The translations under genes were made by a program, and so were the position numbers. From assembly GCA_020633495.1 (NCBI GenBank), contig JACKDR010000015.1, positions 124,001-188,000 on the forward strand: DNA of 64,000 nt, read 5' to 3'. Position 1 is the first letter of the stretch. Each line of letters begins with the position of its first letter. The notes under the pieces were generated by a model. It was given only the letters and a program-made list of their open reading frames with translations. It was not told the DNA's origin and searched no databases. Source of the stretch: Kofleriaceae bacterium (GTDB lineage: Bacteria; Myxococcota_A; Polyangia; Haliangiales; Haliangiaceae). Shown in pieces: positions 24,664 to 32,285 of this stretch.

Positions 24664-25153
24664 CGATCGCGACGCCGCAGCCGCGGCCGTGGCCGTCGGC
24701 GGGCGGGACGATCGGGACCACGGCGTAGGCGCCGCTGGGCATGCCGGCGCGGCCCTCGTCGGACAGCGGGTAGTAGCAGGCGACGCCGTGGAAGGTGTCG
24801 AGCCACGCCGGGATGCCGGCGGCGACGTAGCGGCCGACCGCGGCGGCGTCGACGGGCAGGAACTTGCTGCGCAGCTCGCCGGCGTCGACGCAGCCCTGGA
24901 TCATGGCCGCGGCGATGGCGGGATCGTGGCAGGCGTCGATGGGCGGGGGCGGCGGCGGCTCGCCGCGCGCGGGCTCCGGCGTGGCGGCCAGGTCGGCGGG
25001 CGTGTCGACGTCCGGCGACGCGCCCGGTCGCGGGCGATCGCGGGCGATCGTGACGACGGCGGCGACGGCGAGGGCCGCGATCGCGAAGGCGGCGCGCCGG
25101 CGCCGGCGGGCGCGCGTCGCGGCGTAGAGACCGGTACCCATGGCCGGGAACAA
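24656..25153 (-). CDS. Single-pass membrane-anchored hypothetical protein
   Basis: 165 residues. A basic N terminus (ATRARRRRRA) precedes one hydrophobic helix (AAFAIAALAVAAVVTIA, about 20-36), then a Pro/Glu-rich periplasmic linker and a small globular domain with four Cys (CHDPAIAAAMIQGC, VACYYPL and GRGCGVAIVN). Topology suggests an inner-membrane anchor with a periplasmic domain. No family recognised. The start at 25153 has no obvious Shine-Dalgarno; a second Met lies four codons later. Confidence 0.7.
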   Translation of the reverse strand: MFPAMGTGLYAATRARRRRRAAFAIAALAVAAVVTIARDRPRPGASPDVDTPADLAATPEPARGEPPPPPPIDACHDPAIAAAMIQGCVDAGELRSKFLPVDAAAVGRYVAAGIPAWLDTFHGVACYYPLSDEGRAGMPSGAYAVVPIVPPADGHGRGCGVAIVN

Positions 25154-25202
25154 CGCATCAGCGCGGCCGAGGATCTGAGGAGCGGCGCGGGCGGGGGGCG
25201 TG

Positions 25203-25290
25203 ACGATCCACGCCCCCTCGACTCCGCCCTCGCGGCTGCGCCGCTCGGGCTGCGCTCGGGGTGAGTGCTGTCAGGCCCAAACCCGCGGTC
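25203..25290 (-). repeat. REP-like interspersed repeat, inverted copy of 790-929
   Basis: Bases 25203-25265, read on the minus strand, match 790-852 with only a few mismatches (shared core GAGCGGCGCAGCCGCGAGGG). The adjoining 25258-25290 matches 897-929 on the plus strand (GGGGTGAG, then GTCAGGCC and AACCCGCGGTC). It lies between convergent or non-coding ends, as is usual for REP elements. The rest of 25154-25439 holds no gene I can support. Confidence 0.7.
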
Positions 25291-25439
25291 AGCCGATCGC
25301 TGCGCCACGCAAGATCAGCGGCTTGGCCCAGCTGTTCGTCAGGAGCGGAGCGGGAGGTGCGCAGCACCGACCCCGGAGTCGAGGGGACGGGCCGCGCGCC
25401 GTGGCCCCGTGGATCGGCGGCGGCCGACCTCGCCGGGGC

Positions 25440-25826
25440 TCAGGCGGTGATCGCGGCGATCTGCTGGGTCAGGCGCTGCTGTGGCCCGCTGGGCTCGACG
25501 GTCTGCATCGCGACCAGGGCGGCGAGGTCGCCGTCGACCGCGATCTCGCCGGTGAGGAAGGCCTGGACGCCGGCGGCGACGTCGGCGTCGACGAAGATCT
25601 TGCGAGCGAGGTCGGCGGCGAGGGTGAGCCGGGTCCGGGCGTCGGGCTGATGGCCCCGCTGGAACAGGCCGTCCTTCATGAACAGCTCGACGTTGCCGCC
25701 GGGCGCGGTCACCGTCACGTTGACCTCGACCGCCTTCATGGCGGCGGGGATCTCGAGATCGCCGGCGGCGGCGATCAGCTCGTCGACCTTGTCGAACCAG
25801 GCGTCCGAGAGAAACTCGTAGCTCAT
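25440..25826 (-). CDS. SCP2 sterol-binding-domain protein
   Basis: 128 residues. FLSDAWFDKVDELIAAAG, then VNVTVTAPGGNVELFMKDG, followed by TRLTLAADLARKIFVDAD and AFLTGEIAVDGDLAALVAMQ match the SCP2-like lipid-transfer fold, including the conserved G-x-I-x-V-x-GD turn. Such proteins bind fatty acyl or sterol-like ligands and often belong to fatty-acid metabolism. TATCGT lies 7 bases upstream of the ATG, with no Shine-Dalgarno. It stands alone between non-coding stretches. Confidence 0.85.
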   Translation of the reverse strand: MSYEFLSDAWFDKVDELIAAAGDLEIPAAMKAVEVNVTVTAPGGNVELFMKDGLFQRGHQPDARTRLTLAADLARKIFVDADVAAGVQAFLTGEIAVDGDLAALVAMQTVEPSGPQQRLTQQIAAITA

Positions 25827-26131
25827 GTGCGGCACGATAGCGCAGGGGCGGCGGCGAGCGGGCCTCACCACCGGCGCGCGCGCGCGTCGTCGTCGGTGAC
25901 CGCCGGTTCAGCGACCTCCGTTCGACTTCGACTTCACGCGCCGCGCCGGCGTTGCCCGGCGTCGCGCGTGTCGTCACGTGGATCGCCGGTTCCGAGGATG
26001 TCGTAGTCCGCCGGTCGTACAGGTCGCGACAGCGATGTCAGAGATCGCGCGGCGCGATCGCGACGCCGACGCGCCGCCGGCGTCGCCACGACGTCCTCGT
26101 CGCTGGCGCGCGCCGTGCAATCCCCCGCGCC
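25827..26131. other. 305-bp intergenic region between divergent genes
   Basis: Upstream of both the SCP2 gene (minus) and the lipoprotein gene (plus). It contains a GCGCGCGCGCG run near 25876-25886 and the -10-like hexamer TATCGT (minus strand, 25839-25834). The reading frames are short or have random composition. No RNA structure or repeat is recognised. Confidence 0.5.
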
Positions 26132-26740
26132 GTGCATCGCCTCCTCCTCCTCTTCTCGATCACCGCCCCGCTCGCCGCCTGTGCGCACCCCGACACCGAT
26201 CCGGTCGCGACCTGCGGCGCGCTGCCGCAGGACGCCTGCACCGAGGCTGACTGCGCCCTCAGCCCCGGCGACGACGGCTACGGCGTCTGCGCCGGGCACG
26301 CCGTCTACGACTGCGTCGATGGCGCGTGGACCGGCACCCGCTGCGAGGTCGACATCCTGGTCGCCGACGGGACGTGGCAGCTCAGCTACGCGGCGACGCT
26401 GCCGGCGGGGTGCCCGGCGGTGACCCTGCCGGCGAGCCTCACCGTCGACGCCGATCAGCCCGCCGGCACCCAGGACCTGACGCCGAGCGCCGCCGACGCC
26501 ACGTTCGACGACGTCAGCTACCTGGTCGCCTTCGATCACGGCAGCGCCTCGTACGCGATGAACGCGACGTGGTCCGGCCCCGACGGCGCGGTCACGGTCT
26601 CGCTCGATCACGCGCTGTCGCTGCGCTACGACGGCACGATCACCGGCACCGCCACCGGCCAGCTCGGCCGCGGCGGCGTCACCTGCACCGCGACGTTCGA
26701 CGTGACCGGCACGTTCTCGCCGGGCTGGTCGCCGATCTGA
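26132..26740 (+). CDS. Hypothetical lipoprotein
   Basis: 202 residues from the GTG at 26132 (MHRLLLLFSITAPLAACAHP), a lipoprotein signal with lipobox LAAC. A longer frame reaches 25952, but only the GTG gives a clean signal peptide. The N-terminal 60 residues are Cys-rich (CGALPQDACTEADCAL and CAGHAVYDC), like many myxobacterial surface lipoproteins. The remainder is beta-rich (GTWQLSYAATLPAGC and YDGTITGTATGQL). No enzyme motif. It converges with the DUF6438 gene 10 bases away. Confidence 0.78.
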   Translation: MHRLLLLFSITAPLAACAHPDTDPVATCGALPQDACTEADCALSPGDDGYGVCAGHAVYDCVDGAWTGTRCEVDILVADGTWQLSYAATLPAGCPAVTLPASLTVDADQPAGTQDLTPSAADATFDDVSYLVAFDHGSASYAMNATWSGPDGAVTVSLDHALSLRYDGTITGTATGQLGRGGVTCTATFDVTGTFSPGWSPI

Positions 26741-26750
26741 GCGGGGCCGG

Positions 26751-27320
26751 TCACGGCGCGCGGGCGTCGATCCACGGCGCGATGCCGAGCAGCGGGATCA
26801 CGCGATCCTCGAGCCGGCTCAGCGCGGTGTCCTGACAGTGCGGGTCGTCGAGCGTCCGCTCGCGATCCTCGAGGCGGTAGGTGATCACGGTGTGCGACGT
26901 GTCGCTGCACCCGATGCTGTCGGCGAACGTACACTGGGTCGTGTTGCCGACCGTCGTGCACTGCGGCTCGCGCGGCAGGTCGCCGTCGTCGTCGAGGTCG
27001 AAGAACCTCGCCTCGGCGAAGGCCTGGATCAGCTCCGCCAGGGTCGCGGCGTCGAGCTGGCGGTGCTGCTCGCCCGCGACCGCGACGTTGGCGGTGCCGA
27101 TGAACGTCAGCGCGCCGTCGTCGCCGACGCTGACCTCGAAGATCGGGCAGCGACCCATGCACGGGCCCTGCGACAGCTCGAGCCGGAACGACGGCGCCGG
27201 ATCGCCGCCCTGGTTGGCCGGCACGCTGGTCGGCGTCGTCGGCGTCGGCGCGGCCGGGGCGCACGCCCCCAACAGGGCTAACAGCAGCGTCGACGCCGGC
27301 AGGATCGCGGCACGGAACAT
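26751..27320 (-). CDS. DUF6438-like lipoprotein
   Basis: 189 residues. LLLALLGACAP is a signal with a lipobox. Residues about 46-85 (RLELSQGPCMGRCPIFEVSV, then GDDGALTFIGTANV) fit the DUF6438 pattern, which has the GPCxGxCPxYxVxI core and a following D-G-x-x-x-Y/F-x-G strand. Two Cys pairs near QCTTVGNTTQC and GCSDTSH suggest disulfides in the periplasm. TATGAT lies 6 bases upstream of the ATG. Function unknown. Confidence 0.78.
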   Translation of the reverse strand: MFRAAILPASTLLLALLGACAPAAPTPTTPTSVPANQGGDPAPSFRLELSQGPCMGRCPIFEVSVGDDGALTFIGTANVAVAGEQHRQLDAATLAELIQAFAEARFFDLDDDGDLPREPQCTTVGNTTQCTFADSIGCSDTSHTVITYRLEDRERTLDDPHCQDTALSRLEDRVIPLLGIAPWIDARAP

Positions 27321-27414
27321 CGCCGGATCATACGCGCGAGGCGCGGTCGCGCGCGGGTCCCGGCGCGCCGCAGATCGGGTCACGGCACGGTCGCCCGCCG
27401 GCCACCACGCCGGT

Positions 27415-28383
27415 ATGGCGCGCGCCCTCTCGATCCTCGTCGCCGTGATCGCGGTCGCGGCGGCTGGCAACGTCAGCCGGGCCCAGGCCGGCGCCGGCCG
27501 CGACGTCCCGCCGCCGTGGCGCGCGCCGGCGGGCTGTCCGACCGCGGGCGAGTTCCTCGACTACCTGGGCGCCGCGATGGGCGAGCCGGTCGGCGCCGAC
27601 CAGCTCGTCATCGAGGCGGTCGTCGAGCGCGACGGCGATCGCTGGCGCGCGACCATCCACGATCTCGACGGCGGCGTCCGCATCCTGCGCGCGCCCAGCT
27701 GCGACGAGCTCGCCCACGCCACCGCGCTGGTCATGGCGATGGCGCACGACGCCGACCCGGTGCGCACCGCGCCGCCGGTGGCGCTGCCGCGGGTCGCCGC
27801 CGCGACCCCGTCGCGCCGCGCGCCCGCCGTCGACCCCGGGGTCACGGCCGAGGTCGACGACGCCTCCGACGCTGCCGCGGCGCCGCCGCCCGGCCGCACG
27901 CTCCGCCTGCGCGCCACCGTCGACGGTGACCTCGGCGCCTTCGACGGCGTCGCGCCGGGCTGGGGCGTCGCGATCGAGCTCGGCCACGGCCACAGCGCCA
28001 CCGACGTCGCCGTCGTCGAGACCGTCGTCGGCGACCCGGCCACCGGCGGGTTCAGCCACGCCGGCTACGCGGTGACCGGGCGGCGCTGCCGGCTCGGCGC
28101 GCGCGGCGCGACCCGCGTCGGCGCGTGCGCCGCGTTCGAGGTCGAGACCTTCGACGCCTGGGCCTACGGCGCGGCGCCGGCCACCGGCTGGGCGCTGGGC
28201 TCGGGGATCGGCGTCACCGGCGGCGTCGCGCTGGGCGCCGGCGTCGAGCTGCGCGCCGACCTGTCGCTGATCGGCCGCTTCGTGCGGCCGACGTTCCCGT
28301 CGTCGTCGTTCGATCCCGCCACGGTCGGGCCGTCGCCGCTGAGCCTGCGGCTGGGCCTCGCGATCCAGGCGCGGCTGTTCTGA
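27415..28383 (+). CDS. Secreted or outer-membrane hypothetical protein
   Basis: 322 residues. MARALSILVAVIAVAAAGNVSRAQAG is a signal peptide with an AQA cleavage site. Residues about 30-110 form a small domain (APAGCPTAGEFLDYLGAAMG and LRAPSCDELAHATALVMAMA), a pattern seen in myxobacterial proteins of unknown function with an N-terminal globular unit. About 150-322 are barrel-like strands ending LRLGLAIQARLF, with a terminal Phe as in outer-membrane proteins. A Pro/Asp-rich linker joins them. No Shine-Dalgarno. Probably an outer-membrane barrel with a periplasmic domain. Confidence 0.75.
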   Translation: MARALSILVAVIAVAAAGNVSRAQAGAGRDVPPPWRAPAGCPTAGEFLDYLGAAMGEPVGADQLVIEAVVERDGDRWRATIHDLDGGVRILRAPSCDELAHATALVMAMAHDADPVRTAPPVALPRVAAATPSRRAPAVDPGVTAEVDDASDAAAAPPPGRTLRLRATVDGDLGAFDGVAPGWGVAIELGHGHSATDVAVVETVVGDPATGGFSHAGYAVTGRRCRLGARGATRVGACAAFEVETFDAWAYGAAPATGWALGSGIGVTGGVALGAGVELRADLSLIGRFVRPTFPSSSFDPATVGPSPLSLRLGLAIQARLF

Positions 28384-28420
28384 ACGCCGGCCGCGGCCCC
28401 GGTCGTGGCATGATCGCGCC

Positions 28421-29454
28421 ATGCCGCACCTCGCGATCGTCGGGTTCCGCGACGCCACCGGTCCGCTGCGCGAGACCTACGAGCGCATGATGGCGCGGCC
28501 GCTGCCGCCGGTGTACCGGCCGACCCACGGCGACGCGCCCGGCATCATCCGCGCCCACAGCCTCGACCCGGCGCTGATGGGCCGGGTCTTCGCGTTCTCC
28601 GGCAACCTCAACGGCCAGGGGCCGCTGGTGTGGGCGCAGCGCGAGCTGGTCAACGCGACCACGTCGCGCCTCAACCAGTGCTTCTACTGAACGGGGGCTC
28701 ACGCAGAGTTTCTGCGTGCCGCGCTCGGAGGTGACGAGGCCCTGGCCCGGGCCGTGGTGGCGGATCCGCGCGCGGTCGCGGCGCGCCACCCGGATCCGGT
28801 GACCCGGACCCTGGCCGATCTCGCCTGCCAGGTGACCGAGGCGCCGTGGGCGCTGACGCCGGGGCACCGCGCCCGCGCCGCCGCGGTTGGCCTCGGCGAC
28901 GCCGCGGTCCTGCACGCGGTGGTGCTGTCGGCGTACTTCGGTCACCTCAACCGCATCGCCGACGCCGTCGGCATCGACCTCGACTACCAGGTCGCGCTCG
29001 AGCCGCCGCACGCCGAGCCGGCGACGCCGCCGTACGCGCGGCCCGCGCCGGCGGCGTGGCCGGATCCGGCCGCGCCGCGCGCCCTCGACGTCGCGCAGCG
29101 CCGGGCGCCGCCGAGGCGCTGGCGGCGTGGCGCGATCACGTCCTCGAGCGCGACACCGCGGCGCTCGGCGTCGCGCGCCGCGCGATGATCGCCCGCGCGG
29201 TCGCGATCCGCCTCGGCGACGCCGCGGGCGCCGCCGGCGGCGCGCCGGTCGCGGCCGACGCGCTCGACCACGCGCTGCTGGCGCTGGCCGACGCGGTGAC
29301 CCTCGCGCCGTGGGGCCTGGGCGCGGCGACCCTGGCGCCGCTGCGCGCCGCCGGTCTGGCCGGGGACGACGCCGTCTTCGAGGCCCTGGCGGTCGCGACC
29401 TCGTGCACCGTGTTCTCGCGCATCGCGGTGGCGCTGGCCGCGCTCGGCCCCTGA
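28421..29454 (+). CDS. AhpD/CMD-like protein with CxxU motif: probable selenoprotein (also frameshifted)
   Basis: Reads MPHLAIVGFRDATGPLRETY and continues to LVNATTSRLNQCFY, then an in-frame TGA (28688-28690, codon 90), then TGAHAEFLRAALGGDEALAR. Replacing the TGA with Cys gives CFYC-x3-H, the catalytic CxxCxxxH motif of the AhpD/carboxymuconolactone decarboxylase-like peroxidase family, so the TGA falls exactly on the second Cys. A SECIS-like hairpin follows (28700-28718). The frame continues to about 29100; the second CMD-like half (AAEALAAWRDHVLERDTAAL and following) is in the -1 frame and ends at 29454. One extra G in the GGG at 29103-29105 would join both into a 344-residue protein. CATGAT is 6 bases before the ATG. 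A plain pseudogene is the alternative. The paralogue at 53375 keeps CRYC. Confidence 0.75.
28700..28718 (+). promoter_or_regulatory. Bacterial SECIS-like stem-loop
   Basis: CACGCAGA-GTT-TCTGCGTG forms a perfect 8-bp stem with a 3-base loop whose first base is G followed by U. Seventeen bases separate the TGA (ending 28690) from that G. This meets the bacterial SECIS rules: apical loop G, at least 4 bp of upper stem and a distance of 16-37 bases. SelB binding is inferred, not shown. Confidence 0.65.
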
Positions 29455-29529
29455 CCGTGGCGCGCGATCGTGCGCGCGATCGTGCGCGTCGATGCGCCGC
29501 CGGGCGCGCTCGTGCGTTGATCCGGGGTC

Positions 29530-30171
29530 ATGTGGAAGATCGCTGCGATCACGCTGATCTCGCTGGGCGCCCTGGGCGCGACCGCGGCCGCGCATCCGCC
29601 GCCGCCGCCGCCCGAGCGTGACGTCCCGCACCGTCCGGCGGTCGAGTGGTCGACCTGGGTGCGGGTCGGGTACGGCGTGGCCCACGACGGCGCCGCCACC
29701 GAGCCGGCCCAGCCGCGGGTGGTGACCCCGCCGGTCGACGACGATCACGGCGCCTGGGACGCCGCGGTCGGCGCCGACCTCACCCTGCCGCTGGGCACCG
29801 GCGGCGACGTCCGGCTGGGCCCGTGGGTCGAGGCCAGCACCCAGCACGGCCCGGTCGCCGGCGCCGAGCTGCTGGTCGGCGCCGTGCCCGGCAAGCTCGA
29901 TCTGTTCTGGTACCGCGGCGAGGGCGTCGTGATCGTGCGCGCCGGCGCCAGCCGCGAGATCGCGACCGTCGCGGTGTCGTACGGCTACCGGGCGCCGTGG
30001 TCGCTGTGGGGGCCGTGGCGCGGGCCCAGCCGCTACATGATCGGCGCCCGGCTGGTGGCGTCGGCGACCCGCGCCCTCGACGATCCGGCGGACTGGTCCG
30101 TGAACGTCGGCGTCGAGGTCGAGCCGGTCGGCGCCCTGCGCTACCTGCTCGGGATCCGGTCCTGGTACTAG
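29530..30171 (+). CDS. Exported beta-barrel-like hypothetical protein
   Basis: 213 residues. MWKIAAITLISLGALGATAAAHP is a signal peptide, followed by a poly-Pro run and a beta-rich domain (TWVRVGYGVAH, AAVGADLTLPLGTGGDVRLG and AGASREIATVAVSYGYR) that ends LRYLLGIRSWY with terminal aromatics, as in outer-membrane barrels. No family recognised. The 75 bases before it carry two copies of GCGCGATCGTGCGC. It is followed by the GNAT gene, which has its own -10-like hexamer. Confidence 0.75.
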   Translation: MWKIAAITLISLGALGATAAAHPPPPPPERDVPHRPAVEWSTWVRVGYGVAHDGAATEPAQPRVVTPPVDDDHGAWDAAVGADLTLPLGTGGDVRLGPWVEASTQHGPVAGAELLVGAVPGKLDLFWYRGEGVVIVRAGASREIATVAVSYGYRAPWSLWGPWRGPSRYMIGARLVASATRALDDPADWSVNVGVEVEPVGALRYLLGIRSWY

Positions 30172-30243
30172 GGCACCGGTGGCGGGCGCGCATCGGGGCG
30201 ACGTCCGCTCGCGTCGCGGCCGGCGCCGGGCGATAACCGCGGC

Positions 30244-30783
30244 ATGGCCGAGTCCCCGCGCGTCGCGCCGCTCACGGTCGACGACATCCCGGCGCTGTTG
30301 CCGCACCTGGTCCGCAACGCGCTCGAGTCGGGCCGCGACGGCGAGCCGTTCTCGCGGGCCCGCTCCGCCGACGATCCGCCCGACACCTCGGCGATCGCCG
30401 AGCGGCTCGCGGTGACCTGGGCGCGCCCGGTCGACGTCCCCGGCTGGGAGCGCGGCTTCGGCCTGTGGGTCGGCGGCGAGCTGCGTGGCCACCTCGATCT
30501 CATCGGCGGCGAGATCGAGTCCGAGCTGCACCGCGCCCACCTCGGCATGGGCATCGAGCGGCCGCACCGCCGCGCCGGCTGGGGCTCGCGCCTGCTCGGC
30601 GACGCGATCACCTGGGCGCGCGGCGCCGGCCTGGCGTGGATCGATCTCGGCGTCTTCACCCACAACGCCCCGGCCCACGCGCTCTACGTCAAGCACGGCT
30701 TCGTCGAGGTCGGCGTCACCGTCGATCGCGTCCGCATCGACGGCCAGTCGCTCGACGATCGCGCGATGGTGCTGCGGCTCTGA
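30244..30783 (+). CDS. GNAT-family N-acetyltransferase
   Basis: 179 residues. The acetyl-CoA binding core is RAHLGMGIERPHRRAGWGSR with LLGDAITWARGAGLAWIDLG (Q/RxxGxG/A-like loop), followed by VFTHNAPAHALYVKHGFVEV, the classic N-x-x-A-x-x-x-Y-x-K-x-G-F motif of GNAT motif B. The N-terminal half is variable. Substrate unknown; RimJ/RimL-like or small-molecule acetylation are both possible. GATAAC lies 6 bases upstream of the ATG. It converges with the PLP enzyme, 14 bases apart. Confidence 0.9.
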   Translation: MAESPRVAPLTVDDIPALLPHLVRNALESGRDGEPFSRARSADDPPDTSAIAERLAVTWARPVDVPGWERGFGLWVGGELRGHLDLIGGEIESELHRAHLGMGIERPHRRAGWGSRLLGDAITWARGAGLAWIDLGVFTHNAPAHALYVKHGFVEVGVTVDRVRIDGQSLDDRAMVLRL

Positions 30784-30797
30784 CCGGCGCGGCGCCG

Positions 30798-32285
30798 CTA
30801 CCGCCAGCGCCGCAGCCGCCGCGCCCGCCGCACCCGCGCCCGCACCCGGTCGACGCGCTCGAGCACGGCGTCGAGCTGCGGCCCGTACTTGTCGAGGACC
30901 TTGCCGACGACGCCGTCGCTGGCGCTGGCCGAGACGTCGGGGACGATCACGCCCGGCGCGTACATCGCCTCGAGCACCTTGGCGACGCTCTGCTTGACCA
31001 GGCCGCGCACCGGCACCTTGGCCATCATCCCGTACATCGGCGCCGAGCCGCTGCGCGCCAGGTTCGGGTTGGCGACGACCTCGTCGACCGCGGCGCGCAG
31101 ATCGGCGAGGTAGTCGTCGACGATCGCGAGGTGGTTGGCGGTGCAGGTCAGGTGGACCGCGGTCGGGTGCTGCATGCGATCGATCGACCAGCCGCGGGCC
31201 TCGAGCCGGTCGGCGACCGCGAAGACGTCGGGACCGCCGGGCGCCGCGCCCCAGGCGGCGATCGCCGCGACGCTGGGGCCGATGACGGTGAGCCCGGGGA
31301 TCGCGGCGATGCCGGCGCGCAGCCGGTCGGCGGCCTCGCAGCCGGCGCCGGTCAGGCGCAGGTAGCCGTCCTCGCCGAGGGCGCGCATCGCCGCCCACGC
31401 CGCCGCCACCGGGCCGCCGGGCCGGGTGCCGATCATCGTCGGCGACGCGTAGATGCCGCCCGGGAAGTCGGTGGCGACGAAGAACTGGTGGCGCATGTCG
31501 TCCATCGAGCGCCACAGCAGCATCGACGCGCCCTTGCCGGCGTAGGCGTACTTGTGGAGGTCGGCGGAGATCGACGTCACCGCCGGGACCCGGAAGTCCC
31601 AGCGTGGCACCGGCCGGCCCAGGCGCTCGACCCACGGCAGCAGGAAGCCGCCGACGCAGGCGTCGACGTGCATCGGCAGGCCGTGCTGCGTGGCCAGCGC
31701 GCCGACCTCCTCGATCGGATCGACGACGCCGTGCGGGTACTGCGGCGCCGACGCCGCCACCGCGATCGTGCGGGCGCCGATCGCGCGGGCGAAGGCGCGG
31801 ACGTCGACCCGCTGGTCGTCGTCGACGTCGACCTTGCGGATGCGGACGCCGAAGTAGTGGGCGGCCTTGTCGAACGCCGGGTGGATCGTGCGCGGCGCGA
31901 CGATCTCGGGGTGGCGGATCCACGGCCGCTTGCGGCGGGCGCGATCGCGGTAGGCGGCGACCGCGACCAGGATCGACTCGGTGCCGCCCGAGGTCATCGC
32001 GCCGACGGCGGTGTCGGGGCCGTGCATCAGGCCGGCGGCCATCTGGGTGACCTCGGCCTCCATGCGGCGCAGGCTCTGGAACGCCATCGGGTTGAGCAGG
32101 TTGGTGCTGGCGAACAGGGCGTGGGCGCGCTCGAGCAACCGGGTGTGGTCGTCGCCGGCGTGGTAGACCAGCGAGAAGACGCGGCCGCCCTTCCAGTCGG
32201 TGTCGGCCGACTTCATCGCCGCCAGCTCGGCGAGCACCTCGTCGGCGGCGACGCCGCGGGCCGGGATCCGGGCGGCGCCGCTCAT
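30798..32285 (-). CDS. PLP-dependent decarboxylase/lyase, sphingosine-1-phosphate lyase-like
   Basis: 495 residues. The PLP-binding Lys245 lies in SISADLHKYAYAGKGASMLL, very close to the ISADTHKYGYAPKG-type motif of sphingosine-1-phosphate lyases. MTSGGTESILVAV (cofactor phosphate loop), HVDACVGGFLLP (Asp for the pyridine nitrogen) and FDKAAHYFGVRIRKV also fit group II decarboxylases. Related families include glutamate and tyrosine decarboxylases, but the motif context favours S1P lyase or an aliphatic amino-phosphate lyase. The ATG overlaps the TGA of the upstream FadL-like gene (ATGA), so both are translated as a unit. A role in sphingoid or lipid breakdown is inferred. Confidence 0.85.
   Translation of the reverse strand: MSGAARIPARGVAADEVLAELAAMKSADTDWKGGRVFSLVYHAGDDHTRLLERAHALFASTNLLNPMAFQSLRRMEAEVTQMAAGLMHGPDTAVGAMTSGGTESILVAVAAYRDRARRKRPWIRHPEIVAPRTIHPAFDKAAHYFGVRIRKVDVDDDQRVDVRAFARAIGARTIAVAASAPQYPHGVVDPIEEVGALATQHGLPMHVDACVGGFLLPWVERLGRPVPRWDFRVPAVTSISADLHKYAYAGKGASMLLWRSMDDMRHQFFVATDFPGGIYASPTMIGTRPGGPVAAAWAAMRALGEDGYLRLTGAGCEAADRLRAGIAAIPGLTVIGPSVAAIAAWGAAPGGPDVFAVADRLEARGWSIDRMQHPTAVHLTCTANHLAIVDDYLADLRAAVDEVVANPNLARSGSAPMYGMMAKVPVRGLVKQSVAKVLEAMYAPGVIVPDVSASASDGVVGKVLDKYGPQLDAVLERVDRVRARVRRARRLRRWR

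Noticed and set aside
28754..29188. Independent 144-codon gene starting at GTG 28754
   Set aside because: The frame is continuous with 28421-28690 across the TGA and completes the AhpD/CMD domain, so it is not a separate start.
29461..29500. GCGCGATCGTGCGC duplicated before 29530, possible operator
   Set aside because: Self-complementary GC/GATC runs are common here; no promoter geometry around it.
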